This document shows positions 8,118 through 15,471 of a stretch of 64,000 nucleotides of DNA, piece after piece. A model generated the notes under the pieces. It was not told the DNA's origin, did no database searches, and was given only the letters and a program-made list of their open reading frames with translations. Source of the DNA: CAYWMD01 sp964458575 (GTDB lineage: Bacteria > Verrucomicrobiota > Verrucomicrobiia > Limisphaerales > JADLHS01); assembly GCA_964458575.1 (NCBI GenBank), contig CAYWMD010000027.1:1-64000 (forward strand), in the 5' to 3' direction. A program made the position numbers and the translations under genes. Numbering within the stretch: position 1 is the first letter of the stretch; each line of letters opens with the position of its first letter.

Positions 8118-8960
8118 ATGCACGTCATCACGTTGACCACCGATTTCGGCACGCGCGACTGGTTTGTGGGAACGATGAAAGGCGTCATCCTCAACATCCA
8201 ACCTCGCGCGACTGTGGTGGACCTCACGCACGAAATCCCGCCGGGTGATGTGCGGGCCGGAGCATTTGCGCTGATGGCGGGCTGCCGGTTTTTCCCGCAG
8301 GGCACCGTCCACGTCGCGGTGGTTGACCCCGGTGTGGGCGGCGCGCGACGCACCATCGCCGTGCAAACGGAAAACCATTTCTTTGTCGGGCCGGACAACG
8401 GCGTGCTGTCGTTCGCGCTGGCGCGGAAAAAAATCAAAGCCATCCATCAGCTCACGAACGAGAAGCTTTTTCTTAAACCGGTCAGCCACACGTTTCACGG
8501 ACGCGACGTGTTCGCGCCCGTCGCCGCGCAACTGAGCCGCGGCGTGCCGATTCAAAAACTCGGCCCGTCGCTGGATGCTTTCGTGCGGCTCGAATGGCCG
8601 CAGCTGCGAATCCTGCACTCGGGCATCAAGGGCGAGGTTGTTCACCTTGACCGTTTCGGCAACGCGATCACGAACATTCCAGTTGGAGTTCAGGCTTCAG
8701 CCTGTTCCCAACGAAGCAAGCTGAAGCTTGAACTCCAACTCGCGGACTCGCCGGCTCGCGTTCCGACATGGGATTCGTGGACAGTTTTCGTCAAAGGAAA
8801 GCCGATCTGCTTGGTCTCACCGTTTTATCAATCCGTGCCGCGAGGCCGAACCGTGGCCGTGCCCGGTTCGAGTGGCTTTCTGGAAATCGCGGTGAACGGT
8901 GGTTCGGCAGAACGGAAGCTGGGTTTGAAGATCGGCGATCGGGTTGATTTGCAAACGTGA
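8118..8960 (+). CDS. SAM hydrolase / SAM hydroxide adenosyltransferase (DUF62 family)
   Basis: This is a member of the chlorinase/fluorinase-like family whose common form splits S-adenosylmethionine with water to adenosine and methionine. Recognisable elements are TLTTDFGTRDWF near the N-terminus, VVDPGVGG, VGPDNGVLSFAL and FHGRDVFAPVAA, which supply the SAM pocket and the Asp/Arg/His set that activates water. The C-terminal beta domain is interrupted by a palindromic insert at 8681-8740 encoding VGVQASACSQRSKLKLELQ. That insert follows FGNAITNIP and is absent from the usual pattern. I chose the ATG at 8118. A TTG six bases upstream is possible. The gene starts nine bases after phnW, so it is probably co-transcribed with the phosphonate genes. 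Confidence 0.88.
   Translation: MHVITLTTDFGTRDWFVGTMKGVILNIQPRATVVDLTHEIPPGDVRAGAFALMAGCRFFPQGTVHVAVVDPGVGGARRTIAVQTENHFFVGPDNGVLSFALARKKIKAIHQLTNEKLFLKPVSHTFHGRDVFAPVAAQLSRGVPIQKLGPSLDAFVRLEWPQLRILHSGIKGEVVHLDRFGNAITNIPVGVQASACSQRSKLKLELQLADSPARVPTWDSWTVFVKGKPICLVSPFYQSVPRGRTVAVPGSSGFLEIAVNGGSAERKLGLKIGDRVDLQT
8681..8740. repeat. Palindromic element inside a coding gene (family A, copy 1)
   Basis: A 60-base imperfect inverted repeat has arms of 24 bases (AGTTGGAGTTCAGGCTTC and its near-complement) inside the DUF62 gene. Its sequence matches elements at 16405-16465 and 36781-36855. It is read as VGVQASA on the left arm and LKLELQ on the right arm. Confidence 0.9.
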
Positions 8961-8996
8961 TCAAGGAACCGACATAGAAAAAAGCTACCGATAACT

Positions 8997-9033
8997 CACC
9001 CTCACCCTGACCCTCTCCCTGAGGGAGAGGGGA
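8997..9033. repeat. Single REP unit
   Basis: One copy of the CTCACCCTGACCCTCTCCC-GAGGGAGAGGGG palindrome follows the DUF62 gene and precedes trxB. It is half of the doublet seen at 6795-6946. There is no T-run, so it is not an obvious terminator. Confidence 0.8.
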
Positions 9034-9213
9034 CAGCTTCCGTCTGGCTCTTGATTTTCCGCATGACCGTCCGGCAAGTCCAGTTGCTCGAATTTTCCTG
9101 AGACTCAAAATGGTCTTCCCCCGTCCCAGCGACATCCGGGCCGGAGCAGAATCGAAAGTGGGGGCACTCGTCGCTTGCCATCATTCGCCGCGCCTCCTAT
9201 CTTGCGCGGCCTT

Positions 9214-10143
9214 ATGGAAAATGTTGTGATCATTGGTTCGGGTTGCGCGGGTTGGACGGCGGCGCTTTACACGGCGCGCGCGAATTTGAAACCGCTGGTG
9301 TTGACCGGGGTGCAACCTGGCGGCCTGCTCACCACCACCACCATCGTCGAAAATTATCCCGGCTTCCCCGAAGGCGTGGACGGCTACGAATTGATGACGC
9401 GGATGCAAAAACAGGCCGAGCGCTTCGGCGCGCGCGCGCAGTTCGGCACGCTGGAGGCCGCCGACTTGTCGAAACGCCCGTTCGTGCTCACCGTGGACGG
9501 CGAAAAGCTGGAAGCGCAGACCGTCATCATCGCCACGGGGGCGAGCCATCGGCATCTCGGGTTGGACAGCGAACATAAATTGGAAAACAAGGGCGTGACC
9601 TACTGCGCCACCTGCGACGGGGCGTTGCCGATCTTCCGGGACAAACCGCTGGTGGTCGTGGGCGGCGGCGATTCCGCGTGTGAAGAGGCAACCTATCTCA
9701 CGCGTTTCGGCTCGATTGTTTATCTCGTGCATCGCCGCGACACCTTGCGGGCCTCCAAGATCATGGCCGAACGCACGCTGGCGAATCCCAAGATCAAACC
9801 AGTCTGGGATTCCGTCGTGACGGAAGTGCTCGGGTTGAAAGAGGAGAAGGTCACGGGAATTCGTTTGAAGAATGTGAAGACCGGTGCGGAAAGCGCGTTG
9901 GACTGTGCGGGGGTGTTCGTGGCCATTGGCCACGTGCCGAGCACGCAGATTTTCAAAGGCCAGATCACGATGGACGAAAACGGCTACATCAAACCGGAAA
10001 AGGGAACGATGACCAACGTGCCGGGTGTGTTCGTAGCGGGGGATTGTTCCGACCACGTTTACCGTCAGGCGATCACGGCGGCGGGCATGGGTTGCGCCGC
10101 GGCGATTGATGCGGAGCGCTACTTGGCCGCTCTTCACCAATGA
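9214..10143 (+). CDS. trxB: Thioredoxin-disulfide reductase
   Basis: This 309-residue FAD/NADPH enzyme passes electrons to thioredoxin. It has the FAD loop GSGCAGWTAALYTARA (Cys in place of the more common Pro at the fourth position), ENYPGFPEGVDGYEL, the redox pair Cys131-Ala-Thr-Cys134, and the NADPH loop VVVGGGDSACEEA. The FAD-closing segment is VPGVFVAGDCSD, followed by RQAITAAGMGCAAA. Length and motif order are those of low-molecular-weight bacterial TrxB. The start is set by family alignment (MENVVIIGSG). A longer in-frame upstream start at 9175 adds a non-conserved leader. It is a single-gene unit. Confidence 0.96.
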   Translation: MENVVIIGSGCAGWTAALYTARANLKPLVLTGVQPGGLLTTTTIVENYPGFPEGVDGYELMTRMQKQAERFGARAQFGTLEAADLSKRPFVLTVDGEKLEAQTVIIATGASHRHLGLDSEHKLENKGVTYCATCDGALPIFRDKPLVVVGGGDSACEEATYLTRFGSIVYLVHRRDTLRASKIMAERTLANPKIKPVWDSVVTEVLGLKEEKVTGIRLKNVKTGAESALDCAGVFVAIGHVPSTQIFKGQITMDENGYIKPEKGTMTNVPGVFVAGDCSDHVYRQAITAAGMGCAAAIDAERYLAALHQ

Positions 10144-10233
10144 ACTGGCAACTGCGGGTCAGTTGATTGGACGCGGTACGAAAATTCTGCGCGGCATGTG
10201 CAGCCTATTACGGGATTAGGCCACATTGTCATA

Positions 10234-10692
10234 TCACCAAAATCTCCACCAAGGTTTGGATGGCTGCTGTGCTGGAACAGTAACCGTAGAGGATTCAGGA
10301 GGCAACTGCACAGCCAGCGTACCTCTCCAATCCGTGTCCTCTGGTTTGAAACAGCGCAACGAACCGGAAGCCTGTTGAGGCTCTCGCTCAATGTAAATCC
10401 GGCCGCACGCCTCGCACTGGTAAATATCCAGACCGGCTCGAAGTCTCGCGTAATTCATGATGTCAAAGACGACGCTGCCGTCTGAAATCTCAAAGTATGG
10501 GCGTCCGTAAAACTGTTCAACCCACTCTCTGCGTCTGCCCTCCGCAACTGCCCGTATGAACTCGGCTGCCGTCTCAGAAGGCTGCTCGTGCGCAACATCA
10601 AAACTCTGGTCACGCAAGACGAGACCCTTGATGTGGTCGAATCGTCCGTTGTCCACAATGATGTGGCCGCAAGTGCAACGGAATTTGCTCAT
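10234..10692 (-). CDS. Hypothetical cysteine-rich (zinc-ribbon-like) protein
   Basis: This is a 152-residue soluble protein that I do not recognise. The N-terminus has a Cys6-x-Cys8 pair (FRCTCGHII) and the middle has Cys93-x-x-Cys96 (YQCEACGRIYI) with a further Cys114, an arrangement suited to one zinc site. The central part, with YGRPYFEISDGSVVFDIMN, looks like a helical-beta mix. The tail is Pro- and Trp-rich (SKPWWRFW). The coding region and its flanks look less GC-rich than neighbouring genes, which may point to separate ancestry. It is convergent with trxB and stands alone. Confidence 0.6.
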   Translation of the reverse strand: MSKFRCTCGHIIVDNGRFDHIKGLVLRDQSFDVAHEQPSETAAEFIRAVAEGRRREWVEQFYGRPYFEISDGSVVFDIMNYARLRAGLDIYQCEACGRIYIEREPQQASGSLRCFKPEDTDWRGTLAVQLPPESSTVTVPAQQPSKPWWRFW

Positions 10693-10723
10693 GCGCGCGA
10701 GTGTGGCCTAACAGGTAGCAGTG

Positions 10724-10787
10724 TATCCGCCATGCCGAAGCCAGCCAGCGATCGAATTAACACGGGACGCCGGGGGCATGGCGGATA
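10724..10787. repeat. Perfect 13-base inverted repeat in intergenic DNA
   Basis: TATCCGCCATGCC (10724-10736) is perfectly complementary to GGCATGGCGGATA (10775-10787) with a 38-base loop. It lies in the 280-base gap upstream of the cysteine-rich gene. It could be a cruciform, an operator pair or a remnant of a mobile element. Nothing else is apparent in the gap. Confidence 0.7.
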
Positions 10788-10973
10788 AACTGCCTATTGA
10801 ACTGTACCGCTGAGTCGCTGACATCCGAACTAGAGGAGAAAGTATCCAACCCGTAGTGTCAATCGTCTCTTTGGGTTTCGTCTATTTGGATTTTCCGGTG
10901 GAGGGCCAACCCGCGCATTCGGCTGGGGAAATGGCCCGGACGAGGTTCATCCAACCTCTGCAAGTCAGTTTCA

Positions 10974-11984
10974 CTACTTCAACTCCAAATCCGCCGGCTT
11001 CACGCCCGGCTGGTGTTTTCCGAAGCCGAACCAGGTTGGCTTGTATTCCCCCACGTAGTTCACGTTGGCGAACGCAGGGATCTTTTTTTCCATGCCCAGT
11101 GCCCAGTAGCAGGCGTTCACAAGCAACCGGCGCAGACCTGCGCTTTCCAGGTCCACGGACGCGCCCATCGTGGTGGTGACGATTTTCGAGGTCTTGCCTT
11201 TTTCGCCGGTGTATTCGCGAATCCAGACCACCGGCATCATGGGATTGTTCTTCGGGCCGTCCACGGGCCGGTCGGTGGGTTTCATGCCGGTGAGAACCTC
11301 GCCCCACACGAGCACGGTGGCATCCTTGGGCAGGTGCGCAACGGTGTAAACATCGGTCGGCCCCCAGATGTCCGTCGCGCCGCGCAGGATGGGATGGGAG
11401 CGCTGGTCGTCGTTGAGAACGCCGCGCGTGCTTTCAAAACCGTGATGGCCGTGGTGGTTGACCCAGGTTTCGCCGAGGACCTGCTGGCCGAAGCCGCCGG
11501 GCCAATCCTTGTTCTTCCAATCGAAGCGCGCGTAGGGGCTTTGCAGGTTTTTCTTGTAGGCAAACGCGTGCGTGCTGGTGCGCAGGGCGATGATGGGTTT
11601 GCCGCGGTTCAGGTAGTCCACGAAATGTTTCATCTGGTCATCTGGCAATTCGCGGAAGCGCAGGAGCATCACGCACAGGTCCGCCGAATCCAGCGCCTGC
11701 ATGCCAGGAATGTTGTTGGGCACCACCGGGTCAATTGTGCCGTTGGTGGGATTGATGGAGAACAACACGGTGCATTTGAAGCCGTGCCGCATGGCGAGGA
11801 TTTTCGCCAGCATCGTCAGCGCCTCCTCGGAGCGGTATTCCTCGTCGCCGCTGAGGAAAACGATGTGCTTACCCTTGCCCGGGCCGCGCGTGCCCTGGTA
11901 AACGACGTAATCCTTGGCCAGCGCCGCGCCGGTAAAAGCGAGCAGCATGGCCATCAAAACGGTAGGACGTAATTTGTTCAACAT
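10974..11984 (-). CDS. Secreted ThuA domain protein
   Basis: This is a 336-residue protein with a Sec signal peptide (MLNKLRPTVLMAMLLAFTGA, cut after about ALA) followed by a ThuA/glutamine-amidotransferase-like fold. Markers are HIVFLSGDEEYRSEEAL, SADLCVMLLRFRELPDDQMKHF, GKPIIALRTSTHAF and a closing HPILRGATDIWG. ThuA domains in this phylum are associated with trehalose or other sugar metabolism and with secreted enzymes, but the reaction is not established. I placed the start at the ATG at 11984 because it begins the signal peptide. An in-frame extension to 12242 would precede it with low-complexity sequence. It stands divergent from the next gene. Confidence 0.8.
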   Translation of the reverse strand: MLNKLRPTVLMAMLLAFTGAALAKDYVVYQGTRGPGKGKHIVFLSGDEEYRSEEALTMLAKILAMRHGFKCTVLFSINPTNGTIDPVVPNNIPGMQALDSADLCVMLLRFRELPDDQMKHFVDYLNRGKPIIALRTSTHAFAYKKNLQSPYARFDWKNKDWPGGFGQQVLGETWVNHHGHHGFESTRGVLNDDQRSHPILRGATDIWGPTDVYTVAHLPKDATVLVWGEVLTGMKPTDRPVDGPKNNPMMPVVWIREYTGEKGKTSKIVTTTMGASVDLESAGLRRLLVNACYWALGMEKKIPAFANVNYVGEYKPTWFGFGKHQPGVKPADLELK

Positions 11985-12292
11985 GGATTGAGTATCGAAT
12001 GGGCCCGGCGGGCTGACAACAGAGAAAAGCTCAAGGTTCATGGGAAGCTTCGACCTCCAACAATGGACGCGCATCGGGACCATGAACCGAAGCTTGGTCA
12101 GGGGAATATTGGTCAAAGCAATGGGTTTTATTTCCCTGACAATCATTCCTCTGACCTCCGGTTCATGGAAAACTCCAGGCCTCCAATCTCTAATACTCGC
12201 CAGCTTGGCTGGTTTTTGAGCTTTGGGACTTTGAGCTTCCACCCGCCACTCAGCGCTGGATTTCCGATGGAGGGATTTGCAGACTCCGCGCC
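11985..12292. other. Intergenic region between divergent genes
   Basis: This is 308 bases between the ThuA gene and the fused MFS/spermidine synthase gene, read in opposite directions. It must hold promoters for both. I see AT-richer stretches around 12120-12150 and near-repeats of CTTTGGGACTTTGAGCTT type, but no convincing promoter, riboswitch or RNA gene. Confidence 0.5.
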
Positions 12293-14569
12293 ATGCTTGT
12301 TTACGCGCTGACGATCTTCATCGGTGCGTTTCTGCTTTTTCAGGTCCAGCCGCTCATCGGCAAGTACATCCTGCCCTGGTTCGGCGGCGGGACGGGCGTG
12401 TGGACGACGTGCATGTTGTTTTTTCAAGTGCTGCTGCTCGGCGGATATGCGTATGCCCACCTGCTGTCGGGCAAACTGAAGTCGCGCGGGCAGGTGATCG
12501 TGCATCTGGTCTTGTTACTCGGCGCGGTGTTGTTATTGCCCATCACGCCCTCGGATGCATGGAAGCCGCGCGGTGATGGCGATCCAACCCTGCAAATCCT
12601 CGTCTTGTTGACGGTCTGTCTCGGCCTGCCGTATTTCGTGCTCTCTTCCACCGGCCCGTTGATGCAGCAGTGGTTCAGCCGCACCCATCCCGGCGTGTCG
12701 CCCTACCGGCTTTACGCGCTGTCCAACGTTGGCTCCTTGCTGGCGTTGGTGAGTTATCCGTTCTTCTTCGAGTCGAACTTCACGCGCGTCCTTCAGGCGC
12801 AGCTTTGGGGCTGGGGATTGGTGGTTTATGTGGTTTTGTGCGGTTCGTGTGCGTTGAAACTCTGGCGGTCGTCGCGGACGAAAAGGTCATCGGCGGGCGT
12901 GGCGAATTCTCCGAAGTCCGCGTCGCCGACTTCTGAATCCCGGCCGGCAACGCTCGACCGCGCGCTTTGGCTGCTGCTCCCGGCGTGCGCGTCGGCACTG
13001 CTGCTGGCGACGACGAACAAGCTATGCCAGGACGTGGCGGTGGTGCCCTTCCTCTGGGTGCTGCCGTTGGGACTTTACCTGTTGACGTTTATCATCAGCT
13101 TCGACAGCCCGCGCTGGTACCGGCGCGGTCCGTTTGGCCTGGCGCTGGTCGTGGCGATCAGCGGTCTTTGCTGGGTGCTATTCAACGGGGCGGACTTGCC
13201 GATCCGGTATCAAATCGGGATGTATGCTTTCGCGCTGTTCGTTTGTTGCATGGTGTGTCATGGCGAACTGTATCAATTGCGACCCGACCCGCGCCGGTTG
13301 ACCGAGTTTTATCTGATGATCGCCGCGGGTGGCGCGTTGGGCGGGCTCTTCGTCGCCGTGGGCGCGCCGTTACTCTTCAAGGATTACTACGAAATGCACT
13401 GGGCGATTTTGCTGTGCGGCTTTTTGTTCGTCACGGTCAGTTTGCGGGAGCGAAACGCGCCGGCCCTCGTCCAATGGCGCTGGCTGGGCTGCGCCCTGAC
13501 CGGGCTCGTGTTCGTCGGGCTGCATCTGACACTGGCGCGGTTGCCCAAATGGTTGCCGGATTTTCCCCACAGCCTGTCCGTGGGCCTGCGCGTGGGATTG
13601 TGGGTGGTGCTGGCGTTGCTGGTGACCTCGTGGTTCGTGCGCAAGAATTTTCGCGAGTATCAATACTGGCGATTGCTCACGTGTCTCTGGCTGATCGCGG
13701 GCTGGCTGGTTTCGGGGGCGGTGTTGTGGATTCAGGTGGTGCAGTCCGATGGCGAAGTGGTTTCCCGTTCGCGCAATTTCTACGGCACGCTTACCGTCAC
13801 GGAATTTCGCAAGGATGAACCGGAGGAGCATTACTACCAGCTCCTGCATGGGCACATCACGCACGGCCTGCAATTCCGCGATCCGGCCCGCGCCCGCCGG
13901 GCGACGACTTATTACGGCGAAGGCAGTGGGGTTGCGCTGGCCATCGAGGCGCTGCCCGCCGGCAACCGCCGGATCGGCATGGTGGGGCTCGGCACCGGCA
14001 CGATCGCGGCCTACGGCCGGCCCGGGGACGAATTGCGGATTTACGAAATCAACCGCGACGTGCAAAGGCTCGCCCAATCGCGCTTCACTTATCTCAGCAA
14101 TTCTCCGGCGCGCATTGAAATCGTGCTGGGCGATGCGCGCCTGTCGCTGGAGCGCGAACCGCCGCAGAATTTCGATCTGCTAGCGCTGGATGCCTTCAGC
14201 AGCGACGCGATTCCCGTGCATCTGTTGACGAAGGAAGCCTTCGAACTGTACGCCCGGCACGTCAAAACCAACGGGATCATCGCGGTACACATCTCGAATC
14301 AACATCTCGATCTTGAACCGGTGATCGTCAACCTGGCGCGCCATTTCAATTACCAGCGCGCCACGGTCAGTATCGAGGAGACGGAGGCGGGCGAGGAGCC
14401 GGACCACGACTGGTGGATTTATCCTTCCACGTGGGTGTTGCTGACGCACAACGACGCGGTGGTGAATGCCCCGGCGATCAAGGAGGCGGCCAGCGCAACC
14501 AAAACGAACGCCGTCACGATTCCGTTCTGGACGGATGACTTCGCCAGTTTGTTTCAGATCATGCAATGA
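12293..14569 (+). CDS. Fused MFS-like membrane protein and spermidine synthase-like domain
   Basis: This is a 758-residue protein. The first 480 residues or so are strongly hydrophobic with many predicted membrane segments and the marker FLLFQVQPLIGKYILPWFGG, typical of the fused MFS/spermidine synthase family. The C-terminal 260 residues form a Rossmann-like methyltransferase fold: GMVGLGTGTIAAYGRPGD as the nucleotide loop, RIYEINRDVQRLAQ, then LLALDAFSSDAIPVHLLTKEAF, which corresponds to the spermidine synthase active-site loop. Family members are thought to make or export polyamine-like products, but none of this is proven here. It is preceded by a divergent promoter region and followed after 64 bases by a hypothetical gene on the same strand. 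Confidence 0.85.
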   Translation: MLVYALTIFIGAFLLFQVQPLIGKYILPWFGGGTGVWTTCMLFFQVLLLGGYAYAHLLSGKLKSRGQVIVHLVLLLGAVLLLPITPSDAWKPRGDGDPTLQILVLLTVCLGLPYFVLSSTGPLMQQWFSRTHPGVSPYRLYALSNVGSLLALVSYPFFFESNFTRVLQAQLWGWGLVVYVVLCGSCALKLWRSSRTKRSSAGVANSPKSASPTSESRPATLDRALWLLLPACASALLLATTNKLCQDVAVVPFLWVLPLGLYLLTFIISFDSPRWYRRGPFGLALVVAISGLCWVLFNGADLPIRYQIGMYAFALFVCCMVCHGELYQLRPDPRRLTEFYLMIAAGGALGGLFVAVGAPLLFKDYYEMHWAILLCGFLFVTVSLRERNAPALVQWRWLGCALTGLVFVGLHLTLARLPKWLPDFPHSLSVGLRVGLWVVLALLVTSWFVRKNFREYQYWRLLTCLWLIAGWLVSGAVLWIQVVQSDGEVVSRSRNFYGTLTVTEFRKDEPEEHYYQLLHGHITHGLQFRDPARARRATTYYGEGSGVALAIEALPAGNRRIGMVGLGTGTIAAYGRPGDELRIYEINRDVQRLAQSRFTYLSNSPARIEIVLGDARLSLEREPPQNFDLLALDAFSSDAIPVHLLTKEAFELYARHVKTNGIIAVHISNQHLDLEPVIVNLARHFNYQRATVSIEETEAGEEPDHDWWIYPSTWVLLTHNDAVVNAPAIKEAASATKTNAVTIPFWTDDFASLFQIMQ

Positions 14570-14633
14570 CCGGCTGAAACCAGCGTGGTCGGGTCCGCCG
14601 TGCTGAATTCCACTTGGCCTGCTCCTCGCGACC

Positions 14634-15464
14634 ATGAATACTGTGCTGGTGTCGAATCTCCTTGAAGTGCTCGTTGCCGAACTGGAACGCCCGCGCGAAA
14701 TCACCGCGCAGGTCGTCAATCACCTGATCGGGACTTACGGCGTGAGTCGCGACGGCATCGGCGCGTTGCTCGTCAATCAGATGCCGGGCCTCGAGGATTA
14801 CGAGGTGGATTTGATTTTGTCGCCGCTCTTCACCCCGACGTTGCGCGACCAGTCGGTCGTCGCCGGGTGGTTGGGTCGCGAAAGGGTGACCCGGGCGGAA
14901 TGGCCGGCGTTGGTCCGGCAGCTTGCGGCGCGACCGACCCGCGCCCAACTCGTCGCGGATGACGGACCGCTCGTTGCCGTTCCATTGCGTGAAGTAACCA
15001 TTGAGCGTTACGTGCACCGTTTGCGGCTCGACGCCACGATCTCCGCGCCGCTGTTTGATTTGATCAATCAGCGTCCGCCGGCCGCCGACCGGCCGATGTT
15101 GAAGGCCATCGCGCGACGCGCGGTTTGGGAACATGCCGGGCGGGGCCCAATCCTGCCGGGCTACTTGGGGGCGGTGGCGGGCAGCGAGGCGTACCGGCTC
15201 GACGACGCGGTCGAGTTGTTGAAGCTCGCGGAAACGTATGAACCGGTCGATACCGCGGACCTGTTGGCGCGCATTCCGCACTGGCAACGGGTGCTGCGCC
15301 AGGAAATCAACGAGGCCTCCGGGCCAAAACCATTTTTCAATGAGCGCGTCCAGGAACTTCACGGCGGCGGACGCGACCGGCGCCGGCAGGACGACAGCCG
15401 TGTCCGCGCGAAGGAAAGCGAAAGGGCGTTTCTCGAAAGGCTGGAGCGGTGGTTGAAAGGGTAG
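14634..15464 (+). CDS. Conserved hypothetical protein
   Basis: This is a 276-residue soluble protein that I cannot assign. It is mostly helical, with an N-terminal segment (MNTVLVSNLLEVLVAELE) and a strongly charged C-terminal tail rich in Arg and Glu. There is no signal peptide or clear catalytic motif. The stop codon overlaps the Shine-Dalgarno sequence of the following SDR gene, which starts seven bases later, so the two are surely co-transcribed. A role linked to the SDR is possible by context only. Confidence 0.65.
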   Translation: MNTVLVSNLLEVLVAELERPREITAQVVNHLIGTYGVSRDGIGALLVNQMPGLEDYEVDLILSPLFTPTLRDQSVVAGWLGRERVTRAEWPALVRQLAARPTRAQLVADDGPLVAVPLREVTIERYVHRLRLDATISAPLFDLINQRPPAADRPMLKAIARRAVWEHAGRGPILPGYLGAVAGSEAYRLDDAVELLKLAETYEPVDTADLLARIPHWQRVLRQEINEASGPKPFFNERVQELHGGGRDRRRQDDSRVRAKESERAFLERLERWLKG

Positions 15465-15469
15465 GGGAG
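15463..15469 (+). promoter_or_regulatory. Shine-Dalgarno site of the SDR gene
   Basis: AGGGGAG lies two bases before the ATG spacing window of the SDR gene at 15472 and overlaps the stop codon of the hypothetical gene. It supports both the start choice and translational coupling. Confidence 0.7.
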
Positions 15470-15471
15470 CG

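Noticed and set aside
10700..10800. Possible integron attC site (GCCTAAC followed by an inverted repeat)
   Set aside because: The matching GTTAGGC-type end is missing and no integrase or cassette array is nearby.
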